DNA from: Emmonsiellopsis sp. PD_33
Lineage: Eukaryota; Ascomycota; Eurotiomycetes; Onygenales; Ajellomycetaceae
NCBI GenBank assembly: GCA_032988165.1
Contig: JANTQF010000095.1
Location: 52,611 to 116,610 of the forward strand
Direction: 5' to 3'
DNA: 64,000 bases
Shown here: positions 54,336 through 64,000 of the stretch, one piece after another
How positions within the stretch are numbered: the first letter of the stretch is position 1
Layout of the letters: every line of letters starts with the position of its first letter
Translations under genes and position numbers: made by a program
Notes under the pieces: generated by a model
Databases searched by the model: none
What the model saw: the letters and a program-made list of their open reading frames with translations, nothing else
Told to the model about the DNA's origin: nothing

Positions 54336-56049
54336 ATGAGCCGTTTGTCTTTCGCTCGCTTGTATTTTTCTAATTCACGCGATTCCTTCAAGAGCAGCAT
54401 TTGACAGCCTTGACTCGCCAGCGCGAGTCTCCCTGAACAAACCTGGCCCCGCAACTCATCGTGGACAGCTCTCTTGGCTGCCCTAGCCCCCAAACGGTAG
54501 ACAGCCCAATTCGGTCATCTTCTGACTCTTCATCTCCTGCCACCAACGGCGCCTCCACTCGTTTCCCAGACGTTCAAGGCAACAGCTCGCGAAGCAGCTC
54601 TAGACATCGCACACCAAAGAAAGTCCGGCATCTCCTCGGTCAAGCCAACACCTTCCGCCGCAAAGCCGCCGCAAAAATGGCAGACGCCCATTTTCAGTCG
54701 TCGTTAATGAAGCGTTCCCGCTCTACAGATAGCAGGGCCTCCGGACAGCCGGCATCACCATCGATAGAGGACGGAGATATCAAGAGGGGTAAGGATAGCA
54801 TGGAGATGCCTGGGTTCTTAAACTTGTCCCGTTACGGTGAGTATCCCCCGTTGAAACTGGATCTCTCTCTTTTGTGTGCGTGTCCTGAGCTAATGATTGA
54901 TATGTGTCGAATAGAGATCGCCAATAAATTCAAGGAGCTCGAACGTATAGAATATATCCGTTTAAACGGTATGGGAGACGGAGAGGGTAGATGGGTCCAG
55001 GAAAAATGCAGTGAGGACATGGTGCGGAATCGATATCTTAACATTTATCCTTGGGCACATTCGCGGATACGCCTTAGAGTTGCGGATGGAGAATGTGATT
55101 ACATAAACGCCTCTTCGATTTCTTTGAAAAACTCTGGAACAGGAGAGGAAGCTCGATATATTGCGGCTCAGGTATGTAAGGATCTTACATTCAGTCCATT
55201 TATGGGATACCCGCTAACAGTTCTCAGGGTCCCAAGATAGAACACCTAGATCACTTTTGGAGTATGGTTTTCCATGAGAGCAAGGATGTTGCGGTTATCG
55301 CCATGCTCACTCAGACTTACGAGCGAACTGGGCCTAAATGCGCACAATACTTCCCTTTGAACTTCGACGCACCAACCATGTACCTTTCGAGAGCGGTGAC
55401 GGACCCATTTGTCGATCGTAATACTAACGGCGCGGCCACCAATGGGGCTGTCGGAAAACTCACGCTCTTGGAGTATATATATGATGATACAACTCGGTCT
55501 GAGATACGCAGGCTTCAGCTTACGATTGGGTCGGAATCCAAAATTGTCTGGCATTTCTTATTTGCAGGATGGACCGACAATCTGGTTCCAGAGGGAAAAG
55601 ATCGTGACGCGCTCATCGAAATGATAAAACTTACCATTGAGAAAGCTGGCTCTCTGGATAATCCCCGGATTGTTCACTGCAGTGCTGGCGTCGGGCGGAC
55701 CGGCACTTTCATCACCGTTGATCACCTATTAAGGGAGCTGCAGGGCGGAAACCTTCTGAGTCCCGTCGCTGACGAGGCCGATCCCGTTTTCAGCACGGTG
55801 AACCTCCTCCGCGAGCAGAGACCGCACATGGTCTATAACAACGTGCAGTACCAATATATCTATGATATCTTGAGGAAACAGGCACTCCTTAAACTTGGTC
55901 GGAATGCCTCATCTCCCAAGAGGTCAAAATCGCCTGGTTCCCGCTCGCAGAAAATGGCGAGATTCGATGATGAAGATGATACCCCCTTTGAAGGGCCACA
56001 TAAGGACGAGCTGGTGCCGATTATTGCTATTCCCGTACCCCGGACTTGA
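54336..56049 (+). CDS. Non-receptor protein tyrosine phosphatase, ~490 aa
   Basis: Exons 54469-54836, 54915-55171 and 55228-56049 are well supported. The first exon (54336-54361, MSRLSFAR) is tentative. The frame is open only back to 54437 and has no ATG before 54677, yet the intervening sequence (KKVRHLLGQANTFRRKA) looks coding, so a 5' exon is likely. The PTP domain shows EIANKFKELERIEYI, NRYLNIYPW, DYINASSI, DHFWSMVF and KCAQYFP. The active-site P-loop is HCSAGVGRTGT (Cys368, Arg374 in this numbering) and the final NVQYQYIYDIL is a Q-loop-like helix. The WPD loop reads WTD (332-334): the general-acid Asp is kept but Pro is Thr. Fungal relatives (Ptp2/Pyp1-like) dephosphorylate MAP kinases such as Hog1/Sty1; that substrate is inference. 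Confidence 0.85.
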
Positions 56050-57371
56050 AATGGTCTGAGGAGTTAGAATGATACCTTGGACACGTCTACGCAACATCGT
56101 TTGCTCCGCTTGGGCTCTCCCAGTTTCTAGACTTCGTTTTCTCTTTTTTCATCGATGCTCTTCCTCCCTGTTTCCTAAACCATAACACGCATTTAACTCT
56201 TTTGTTTTACCAATGGGTGCTCTCTTATCTACTCTATTTAATTTGCCTAGGTTATGTTTTTTTCACTCCCGTTTCAGCTCCTTCATGCTTATGTCTTACG
56301 TTTCTCCTCTTTATAATGATTTCTATTTTCTGATTATTCCCTCTTCTTACTGGGCGTGGTATCCTCTTTTTTTTTTGGGAAGAGATTGCTCTTTTTCCTT
56401 TAGGCTCTTTTTTTTCAAGGCCGTTCTTCTCAAGACATGACGCTTTTGGATCCGTGACGATTTTGTTTTTTGCATCGGTGGGTTTTCAAGCAATTAATAG
56501 AGGTTCATCCATTATTCCCGGCTTTCCTTCTATCCATACATTCTATGAAACATTAGTTCATTTTGCTTCCTTTATGGTTTCCTTCCACCACCCTACCACA
56601 GGTAACAATTATTTTTTTCATTCCTTGGATCGGGTAGTTATTTATATTGGCTGTTTTCGTGTATCTGTGTACATAATAATAATAATAAAACTTCGTTGAT
56701 CGAATCGTACAAACCAACGACGGAATAAATAGAACATATTCATTATTTATCTCCCTCCATATCTAGGATCTCTGGCCCCTTCCTTTATTTCGGGCCGTTT
56801 CGATGCTGGTGATGTATCTCTGTCTTGGTTGCGTCCAGGTACGGGCAGCTGCGGAGTAAGGTATATATATATTTTGACAAGATAGATCCTAAACCTCGCT
56901 CAGATCTCGAACTACGCCCAGGCTCCCTGAATGTCAAATATCCATCTTATAACGAAGAAGATTCTGTAGCATATATACGGAAGCATGACCTGACCAGGAC
57001 AGAACTGAGACGCCAACCACCGACACGAGGTAGCGAGTGGGAGTGATATCGTACATACAAAGAGAGAGAGAGAGAGAGATAGAGAGAGAGATAGAGAGAT
57101 AGAGAGAAAGAAGAAAGAAAGACGCATAATACCAACGATGGGAACCCTAGCCAAAGATTGTCATACATGGATCATTCATAGATCATTTTTCGCTTCAGTA
57201 AAACAAGGCAAAAAAAGAAAGAAAATATTTCGCCTTTTTGAAACCCCGTTTCCCTTTTGGGTGTCCGTTCTTCATTTTCATCCTGATTACCATTCGTTCA
57301 TCCGTATCGCGTTTCATCCAAAGTCTAACAATAACAATAACAAAAAAAAAAACCCCCAAACAAATCGAGAT
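56050..57371. other. Convergent 3' spacer, T-rich
   Basis: 1.3 kb between the convergent phosphatase and VanZ-like genes. Strongly T-rich on the plus strand to 56700, then AT-rich, with a GA/GATA microsatellite at 57060-57113. No gene seen. Confidence 0.6.
57060..57113. repeat. GA/GATA-type microsatellite
   Basis: A run of GA dinucleotides interrupted by TA steps, in the 3' flank between two convergent genes. Confidence 0.85.
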
Positions 57372-58165
57372 TCAATCAGCCCTCATCTTCTTCACCTCAA
57401 CACCATCATCCTCATCGCCGCGACTACTAGGAGGCGTCTTCTGCCCGTCCCCCTCCCCACTCGTCCCCGTCGCCAACTCATCGCCCTCCCCATCCTCTCC
57501 CTCCCAATCATCAGGCACATTCTCATCCCAATTATCGACCTCCTGCTCCAGCGTGCGAGCCGTAACCCCGGATTCCTGCCCTTCCAACTCACCCTCGCGA
57601 ACGCCCAACTCCACATCGTCCCCCGTGCCATCCCCCATCAACGGGCCAAACCTCGCCTTCCTCCTCCTCTCAATCATCCGTTTGTGATACCACGTACACA
57701 AACCCACAGCACTAAGGCTGCCCACGATATTTGCGAGGACATCGAAGGGGTCGAAGGAGCGGTCGTTGGGGAGGATGGCTTGGAGCAGTTCGCTGCCGAT
57801 TCCGAGCGTCATGGTGCATGTTATTATTGTTAGGTGCAGGGTGCGGCGGCGGGTGGTGTCGAGGATCCAGTAGAAGGTTAGGGAGAGGAGGAAGAAGGTG
57901 AGTAGGTGCAGGACTTTGTCGTTAGGTTGTAGGGGGATGGTTGATGGGGTTTGCGGGGTTTTAGAGTCTGGAGCGGGGGAGTTGTGGGGGAATAGGCCTA
58001 TGTAGGCGGATAGGAGGCAGAGGAAGGCGAATGCGCCTGTGGGGGGTGGTGTTAGTATGTATGGATGGGTCCGGGGAAGTATGGAGGGCGGGCCGGGGTT
58101 TAGATGGGGGATGGCGCGGACCGGCGGGGAGGGGGCTTACCTGCGAATGGGTAGCGTATCCGCAT
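57372..58165 (-). CDS. VanZ-like membrane protein, 229 aa
   Basis: Two exons (minus): 58141-58165 and 57372-58036. The first exon gives MRIRYPFA, joined to GAFAFLCLLSAYIGLFPH. Hydrophobic helices: FAFLCLLSAYIGL, VLHLLTFFLLSLTFYWIL, LHLTIITCTMTLGIGSELLQ, and DVLANIVGSLSAVGLCTWYH. The pattern NDKVLHLLTFF...GIGSELLQAILPNDRSFDPFDVLANIVGS is the VanZ-like signature (conserved K-x-x-H, E-x-x-Q and D-x-x-x-N-x-x-G positions). The C-terminal ~95 residues are acidic, cytosolic-type and probably disordered. VanZ is named from a bacterial teicoplanin-resistance protein; what the fungal members do is not known. It is divergent from the spt7 gene across 596 bp. Confidence 0.85.
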
Positions 58166-58761
58166 GGTGGCGGTCGTAGACAGTATAGGTGAGCAATAGG
58201 GGATTGCCGTAAGATGTGGTGTAGTTCTATATAGTTGCCGGTCTCGAGACAGACGTCAGGTGTATGTGGGTATGACGAGGCGGGCTCAGTAGCAGGACGC
58301 AGATGACGGCAGACGGCGGACGGGACTCGCCATAGTCCTGGGATGGGGGTCGAGATAAACAACAGGGTCTTCTCCGCGTCCAACAGGCCGTGCAGACACG
58401 GGGATGCGAATAGCAATGCGGTGATGTCGCGAGCTGTGGTGGCCGTCCTGCCAAAGTTCCCGTGCCAGCTAGTCCCCAGGTCCCGTGACCGCGCTGGCCG
58501 ATATTAGCTGAGCAACCTCACGTCTGTCACCTCCGCAAGAATCTCCACCAAAAAGAGCCCCGTTGCCAGCCATCGACACCGCGACGCCGCCATCAAATCG
58601 CGCTCCGGATACATCGCCAGCCGCCCGAACGCGATCCTGGCTTTCATTTGAGCCCCCTTTTGCCCCCCTTCCGCCCGCTGCTCGTCGCTGGCTGAACTGG
58701 CTCCAAAGCGTGGAGGGACGAGCCCCCTCGCCCGCCCAAGTGTTGGGGGTTTGGAGCGGTA
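58166..58761. other. Divergent promoter of the VanZ-like and spt7 genes
   Basis: 596 bp shared upstream region, GC-rich near the spt7 start. No gene seen. Confidence 0.65.
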
Positions 58762-61700
58762 ATGTCTCTCGGCCACCACCACGCCTGGCTCCCACCAGGC
58801 CATCTTCGCCCGCCCGATGACCACCACGACTCCCATACTTCTGCCAATGGCCTATCCAGAGGCCCCTCGCGCCCCCGGACGCCGCAGCTGCGATTCCGCG
58901 CTAGCGCGGACGGGTCGCAAGCCGGGAATCTGATATCCGAAGTCGAAGCCGTGTCGGAGGAAGACCCACGCATTGCCGTCTTCCGCGAGCAGTACCAGGC
59001 AAGCGAGGCGAAAATTGGCGCATTGTTTAGTTTTGGCAAAGCGCCCGACGTTGAAAACAATGATGGCGATGCCGGCGAGAGCTCCGCCGACACCGCTGCC
59101 GCTCCCGACGGCCAAGCGCAACCCGCCGCTCCGCCCCGACGCGCCGCCCGGAAACTAGACGATGACGATTATGATGACTACGACGATGATGATGATAGCG
59201 AAAACGCGCCTCCGGGCCCCTCCCCCCTAAAATCCAAATCCGTCGCCCCCCGATCCGAACCCACCCCGCTCCCTTCCCCCCCTCAACGGCCATCAACAAC
59301 CATCCCACCATCATCGGACGGCCCGAAAGATGCAAAGAAGGAGTCTCTCGAAGATATCCGGAAGAAGTTGGAGGAGGATAAGAAGGCAACCGAGGAGGCT
59401 GCCAAACGAAGCTTCCATACCCTGTTCTATACTCTGGAAAATGATCGGGATGCTATGCTGGACCAACAACGGCTGGAGGAATCCGAACGGCAAGTCGAGG
59501 CGGAAATGTCCAGCCAGGGCGCAAATAATGCCAATGCCGCCAGTGCAGGAACCTCTGGCTACGGAACCCTGAGTAGCGCGAACCTTGGCGCTTCGAGTTT
59601 GACCTTGAAGAATCTTATTGCCCGGATTGATATGAAGCGCAATGAAGTCCAAGCTTCAGATGCTGAGCTTCGCAGTTTGATGAGCGAAGTCCGGAAGAAT
59701 CGAAGCAAATGGGCAAGCGAGGAGAAAGTAGGCCAGGAGGAGCTGTACGAGGCTGCAGAAAAGGTCCTCAGCGAGCTGAAAGCAATGACTGAGCATTCGG
59801 CCGCCTTCCTGACAAGAGTGAATAAGCGCGAAGCCCCTGATTACTATAACAGTGAGATATTACCCTGACCTTCGCGACCTAGCCCCCTATTTCAATCCAT
59901 ACTAACAAGGCACGATAGTTATCAAACGCCCGATGGATCTCGGGACGATGACCAAGAAGCTGAAAGCGGTCCAATACAAGTCGAAACAGGAGTTCGTCGA
60001 GGACCTCAATCTTATCTGGGCGAATTGTCTTAAATACAACGCCAACCCGGAACACTTCCTCCGCAAGCATGCGCTCTACATGAGGAAGGAAACCGAGAAA
60101 CTTGTCCCATTAATACCTGATATTGTTATTCGGGATCGTGCTGAGGTTGAAGCTGAGGAACGGAGACTTCACCTCGCCGAGCTTGATGGTGCCGAAGAGA
60201 GTGATGATGAACCCATTATGTCATCCAGGGGTCGCAAAGCTCCAGGCACGAAATCCAAGAAGGGCACAGGAACCGGTCGAACAGCGCCCGGCAGCGGATC
60301 TGAAGCGACGCCAGGGGCAGAGACTAAGCCCCAGGGAACGGCAGCGATTCGCGCAGACTCTGACGTGGCTGTGGATGGCAGCCAGAATGGATTCTCGACT
60401 CCTCCCCCTGGAACCCTGACTCCCCTTGGTTCGAATCTTGGAACTGGCGCGGCTGGAAGCCAAGGCGAAGCGATGGACATCGATAGCCTGGGAGCACCGC
60501 TCAACCCCACTACTCTTTCGCGCCCAATGGTCGAGTTTGAGGATCCAGAATACAAGGTATGGAAACAGGTCACCAAGAAGGATAGAGCGCTCCTTGCAGC
60601 CGAAAGACACCGTCTCTTTAAAGGGGATAAGATCGCATCGGATGAACCAGCTTTACTCCGAACAAAAGCTGGTATGAGACGATGGCTACGAAACCAAAGA
60701 GAGGCCGCGGAAGAAAATGATAAACTTGCTATGGCTGGCACGCAGTCTAAAGAGGCAGAGACTACCAAGGAAACTTTAGCAGAAGGTATCGAAGAGGAGG
60801 AAGACAAGATGCTTCCTGACTACTACGATACACTGTCGGGCATTCCGGACCTGCCTGAACAATTACATTGGGTCGAGGACTCCGAAGGCAATGTTATGAA
60901 CACATCAGAGGAGTTTTTGAGGATCCTGCCAAAGGGTCTCTTTACGCAGCCCCAGAGTAAATTCGCACTGAAGATGGACGCGAACATGCGACAAATGCAG
61001 GAGACAAGGAAGGTCTGCTCTAAAATAGGCATCGTAAAGCAGATGCAGCTTCAGTCGCAGGTATGTATTCACTCAATAACTATTGCTAGGCATGCGCATA
61101 TCTAATATCTCTCCAGATGTATCAAAACCAATTCCAGAAATACAATCCGGAACCCTTCGTGGAGCAGGATGTTCCAACTCATGTGATGAATGACAACGGA
61201 CCAGTCATAAGTCCGTGGGTTTGCAGAGCGGCTCTCCAGCGCTCCGTTGGAAAGATCTGCTACAACAGCGGGTTTGAAGAGTACCAACCATCTGCGCTTG
61301 ACGCTATCACGGACGTCGCCGCAGATTTTTTCTACAAAATTGGTTCGACATTGAAGACATACATGGAATCGCCTAAGGTGCCACGAACTGAACAATCCGC
61401 CCCTTCATCCACCGAATCTTCCTCCCAGTGGAAATCACCTTACAGTTCCGAAGAGATGATCCTACACACCCTCCAATCCGTCGGCACAGATGTGGAATCT
61501 CTAGAAAGCTACGTCAAGGACGATGTAGATCGACTTGGCCAGAAACTGGGTGTCATTCACGAAAGAATGAAGAGCCATCTCACGGAATTACTGCGCCCTG
61601 CCTTCAACGACGGAGGCGGTGACGGATCGCACGCTTTCAATGATGGAAGTGAGCAGTTCGTCGGGGGCGATTTCGCGGAAGACATCGATGAAGATTTCTT

Positions 61701-62544
61701 TGGATTTAAAGAGCTTGGTCTCGACAAGGAATTCGGTCTTGCTAGTCTGAGCGTTCCACTTCACCTGCTCCAGAATCGCATGTACAACGCACATCAAGCG
61801 CAGAATCCAAGGTATGTAGTCATTTCTCTGACTGTCAATTTCATGCATTGAAGTTTGGTAACTGACTATTTCAATAGTTCTACGCAAACGATGTCCGCAT
61901 TATTTCCCCCTCCACCAACTTATCCCCGAATATCCCTCCAAACCCTACCCTCTCAAATCGGCCTGGTGCAAAACTTCTTTCTCGCCAAGCTCCACGCCAA
62001 CAATGACGAACCTCTTGTCGAAGATCTGGAGCTCCCTCCAAAGCAAAGGCCAACTGCCGCAAGACCTCGTGTGCCTGCATCTGGTAAAATTCCCCAAGTG
62101 CCAAACACCGGCGTGACCGCTAGCCCTCAGAAACGACCTGCCCCACCCGCAGGACCGGGTGGCTCGAAACCGGGTGCATCTGAGCCTAGCAAGAAGAAAG
62201 CCAAGAAAAATAACGGTACTGCTGGCCCTTCGAACGCGGACCAGGCAAATGACGAACCCGCTAGTGCTACTGCTAAGGGTACTACAAGCGCTAAGACTCT
62301 TGGGAAGCAGAAAGTTGGTTCCATCTCTGCTGACGATAGAGCTGCCGTTATTGCGTCGATGAAGAGCAAGACAGACACGCCAGCCAATGGAGACAATGGC
62401 AATAATGGTGGTAACGATACCAAGGCTAATGGCACCGCGAATGCAGCAGTTAACGGAGCAGACACATCGGAAAATGGAACCGGTGCTAGCTCCGCTGTTG
62501 GTGGTGGCGGTATGCTCAGCCCTGAGAGTATAAGCGCTCAGTGA
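58762..62544 (+). CDS. spt7: SAGA complex subunit Spt7 (bromodomain + histone fold), 1,197 aa
   Basis: Four exons: 58762-59851, 59919-61060, 61117-61811 and 61878-62544. Spt7 is a scaffold of the SAGA transcription coactivator. Visible in order: an acidic N-terminal region ([20 protein letters not shown], Asp-rich run), a Lys/Glu coiled-coil-like stretch, and a bromodomain (~330-445). The bromodomain contains [19 protein letters not shown] (interrupted by intron 1) and [19 protein letters not shown], with the acetyl-lysine-binding Asn. A conserved middle region follows ([38 protein letters not shown]), then a histone-fold (Bromo_TP-type, ~771-825: [31 protein letters not shown]) that pairs with Taf10. 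The Lys/Ala/Asn-rich tail begins after [12 protein letters not shown]. Yeast Spt7 is longer N-terminally; otherwise the layout is standard. Confidence 0.95.
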
Positions 62545-64000
62545 TACTCTTTCTTGTTAATAGTCGGCTGATAGCTCGCACGGTCGATGACATACCCACA
62601 CCACATACCTACAGGGGAATAAAACCAGTGGGACTGCTATTATCCTACTGCGTACAAACCGACGCCGCCCCGTTCTGATGGACATACAAAATTCGAATCC
62701 TTGGTCCACGTTTCCCTTCTACACCGTCCCACCATGCCTTCTTCATTCCCCCTTCTATCTCTCCGACTTTTTTGACATTCAGGCAAATAATGGCGAACTG
62801 GAATATCTGGTCTTTGGGTCTTTTATTTTCTCCCTTTTGTGGTCAATCTTGATCTTTTCCCTTTCCCGTTCTATTTCCTGTTTCCTTAATTTTATCTTTC
62901 CTTTTTTGCATATCTTATGGGCTGATGATGACTTTCCTCTTTTTGATACGGTTATCGGGAGTAACGTACTATATATCACGTTTCCTTTTATTTTTTTATT
63001 TTTCTTCTTGCTGGGGACTATTCCTGGTCTCGACTTTTCATGATATGGGTGGATAAATGGATGGACGATGGAGATCGATTAGTCGATGGGAGAGAAGGGT
63101 GCTTCGCTCATCCTTTCATCTTCTTTCCAAGATCCGTTCCCCTATTTATTTTGTCCTTTACACCTTAATAGACGGAATTTCTCTGTTTGTGTATTGTGGT
63201 TGGGTTTTCCCCTTTGCACTTATTTTTGCTGATTTTTGTTAGAGATAACCCCCACCCTTCCAATGTTTGCCCTTCGCGTTCTCCTCATCCCTCCATGCCT
63301 CTCAACCCCACGATTCCCATTTCCCGATCCTGCGCTCTACTTCAACCCTTCCCCACCCTGTGCCCTGATTTTTTCTTTTCTTCGATTCTCGTTTTACCAA
63401 ATGATTAAAATGGCCGAATGCCCATTGTTTGTAAACCCATTTTTGTGTAATTTTTATTCCCCAACCTTTGCTTCTTGTCGATAACTCCCTTTTTTTTTTT
63501 TTCTTTTTTTTTTTTGGCTCGGATTCATTCTTCTTCCTACCTATCTCCCCCCCCCCTTTCGTATCTTTCTTTTCTTACCTTTATTTCTTCTTATCATTGA
63601 TTTGACTGATGGATCCATTGGCGAGATTCACCATGTATGTAACAAAAGAGAAAAAAAAAAATCGTGCACTTCCAAAATCAAAAACATTCAATTGACTTCA
63701 ATTCTTCCGCCCCGCTTTCTATACGTAAAAAAAAAAAAAGATTGATTGATTGTGCCTGCCTTCCTTGCCAGGGTAAAAAAAAAAAAAAACACCCCCCCAA
63801 CCCGCTTTATAACTAGCAATAATATTAACATCCCATAAACCAAACGCTTCCAAAGCCTTCCTGGCTGTGCCCCCCCCCCCCCACCTTCATACTAATCCAG
63901 TAATTACTAGATCCTCAGAGCTCTCCTTGTGCATAATAAGCTGGAAATTTATTCCAATGTTAGTCCCCTCTGTTAATTATATGCTTCTATACTAATTCAG
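62545..64000. other. Terminal spacer, homopolymer-rich
   Basis: Downstream of spt7. T-rich to about 63000, CT-rich to 63600, with T, A and C homopolymer runs of 10-15 bases (63490-63520, 63650, 63728, 63775, 63870). No gene seen; the next gene presumably starts beyond the window. Confidence 0.6.

Noticed and set aside
60425..60445. B-box-like GGTTCGAATC suggesting a tRNA
   Set aside because: Lies inside the spt7 coding exon, and no A box or acceptor-stem pairing is visible around it.

Overview
The window is chromosomal DNA of a filamentous ascomycete, most likely a member of the Eurotiales (Aspergillus/Penicillium-like). The evidence is many short introns (about 45-110 nt) with GTRNGT donors and CTAAC-type branch points, CT-rich promoters, GC-rich exons in AT-richer spacers, and families typical of this group such as secreted glutaminase A and a PNP-NB-ARC-TPR NLR. 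Species cannot be fixed by eye. I reconstructed 19 protein-coding genes. In every one the spliced exon lengths sum to a multiple of three, which supports the models. I found one degraded NACHT-type relic and no convincing tRNA, rRNA, CRISPR array or intact transposon.

Layout. 0-16 kb is dense housekeeping sequence: a BTB/POZ-like protein (+), a basic nuclear-type protein (+), then four minus-strand genes. These are the DEAD-box helicase Dbp8 (rRNA processing), a Bor1-type borate/anion transporter, the branchpoint-bridging protein BBP/SF1 (spliceosome) and a ferric reductase. 16-30 kb is more accessory: a long non-coding stretch, an NLR-like protein with nearly identical TPR units, 3.5 kb without a recognisable gene, and glutaminase A (+). 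30-45 kb holds an Stm1-like ribosome-associated protein (-), a Yap-type bZIP factor (-), a copper amine oxidase (+), Pex19 (+), an unrecognised protein (-) and a seven-exon secreted protein with a Ser/Thr/Ala microsatellite tail (-).

45-54 kb is gene-poor: a Mid2-like membrane mucin (-), a decayed P-loop NTPase relic, and a 121-residue protein built from tiny exons that simple ORF scanning misses. 54-64 kb holds a tyrosine phosphatase (+), a VanZ-like membrane protein (-) and the SAGA subunit Spt7 (+), followed by a 1.4 kb homopolymer-rich spacer.

There is no single pathway cluster. The items most worth following up are the NLR locus (repeat homogenisation, a frame-neutral intron packed with stops, an open frame past its stop) with the NACHT relic about 30 kb away; the BBP gene, whose longest intron carries six branchpoint-like CTAAC motifs and so suggests autoregulation; the 121-residue protein; and two CACGTG sites at the same distance upstream of the dbp8 and BBP start codons.
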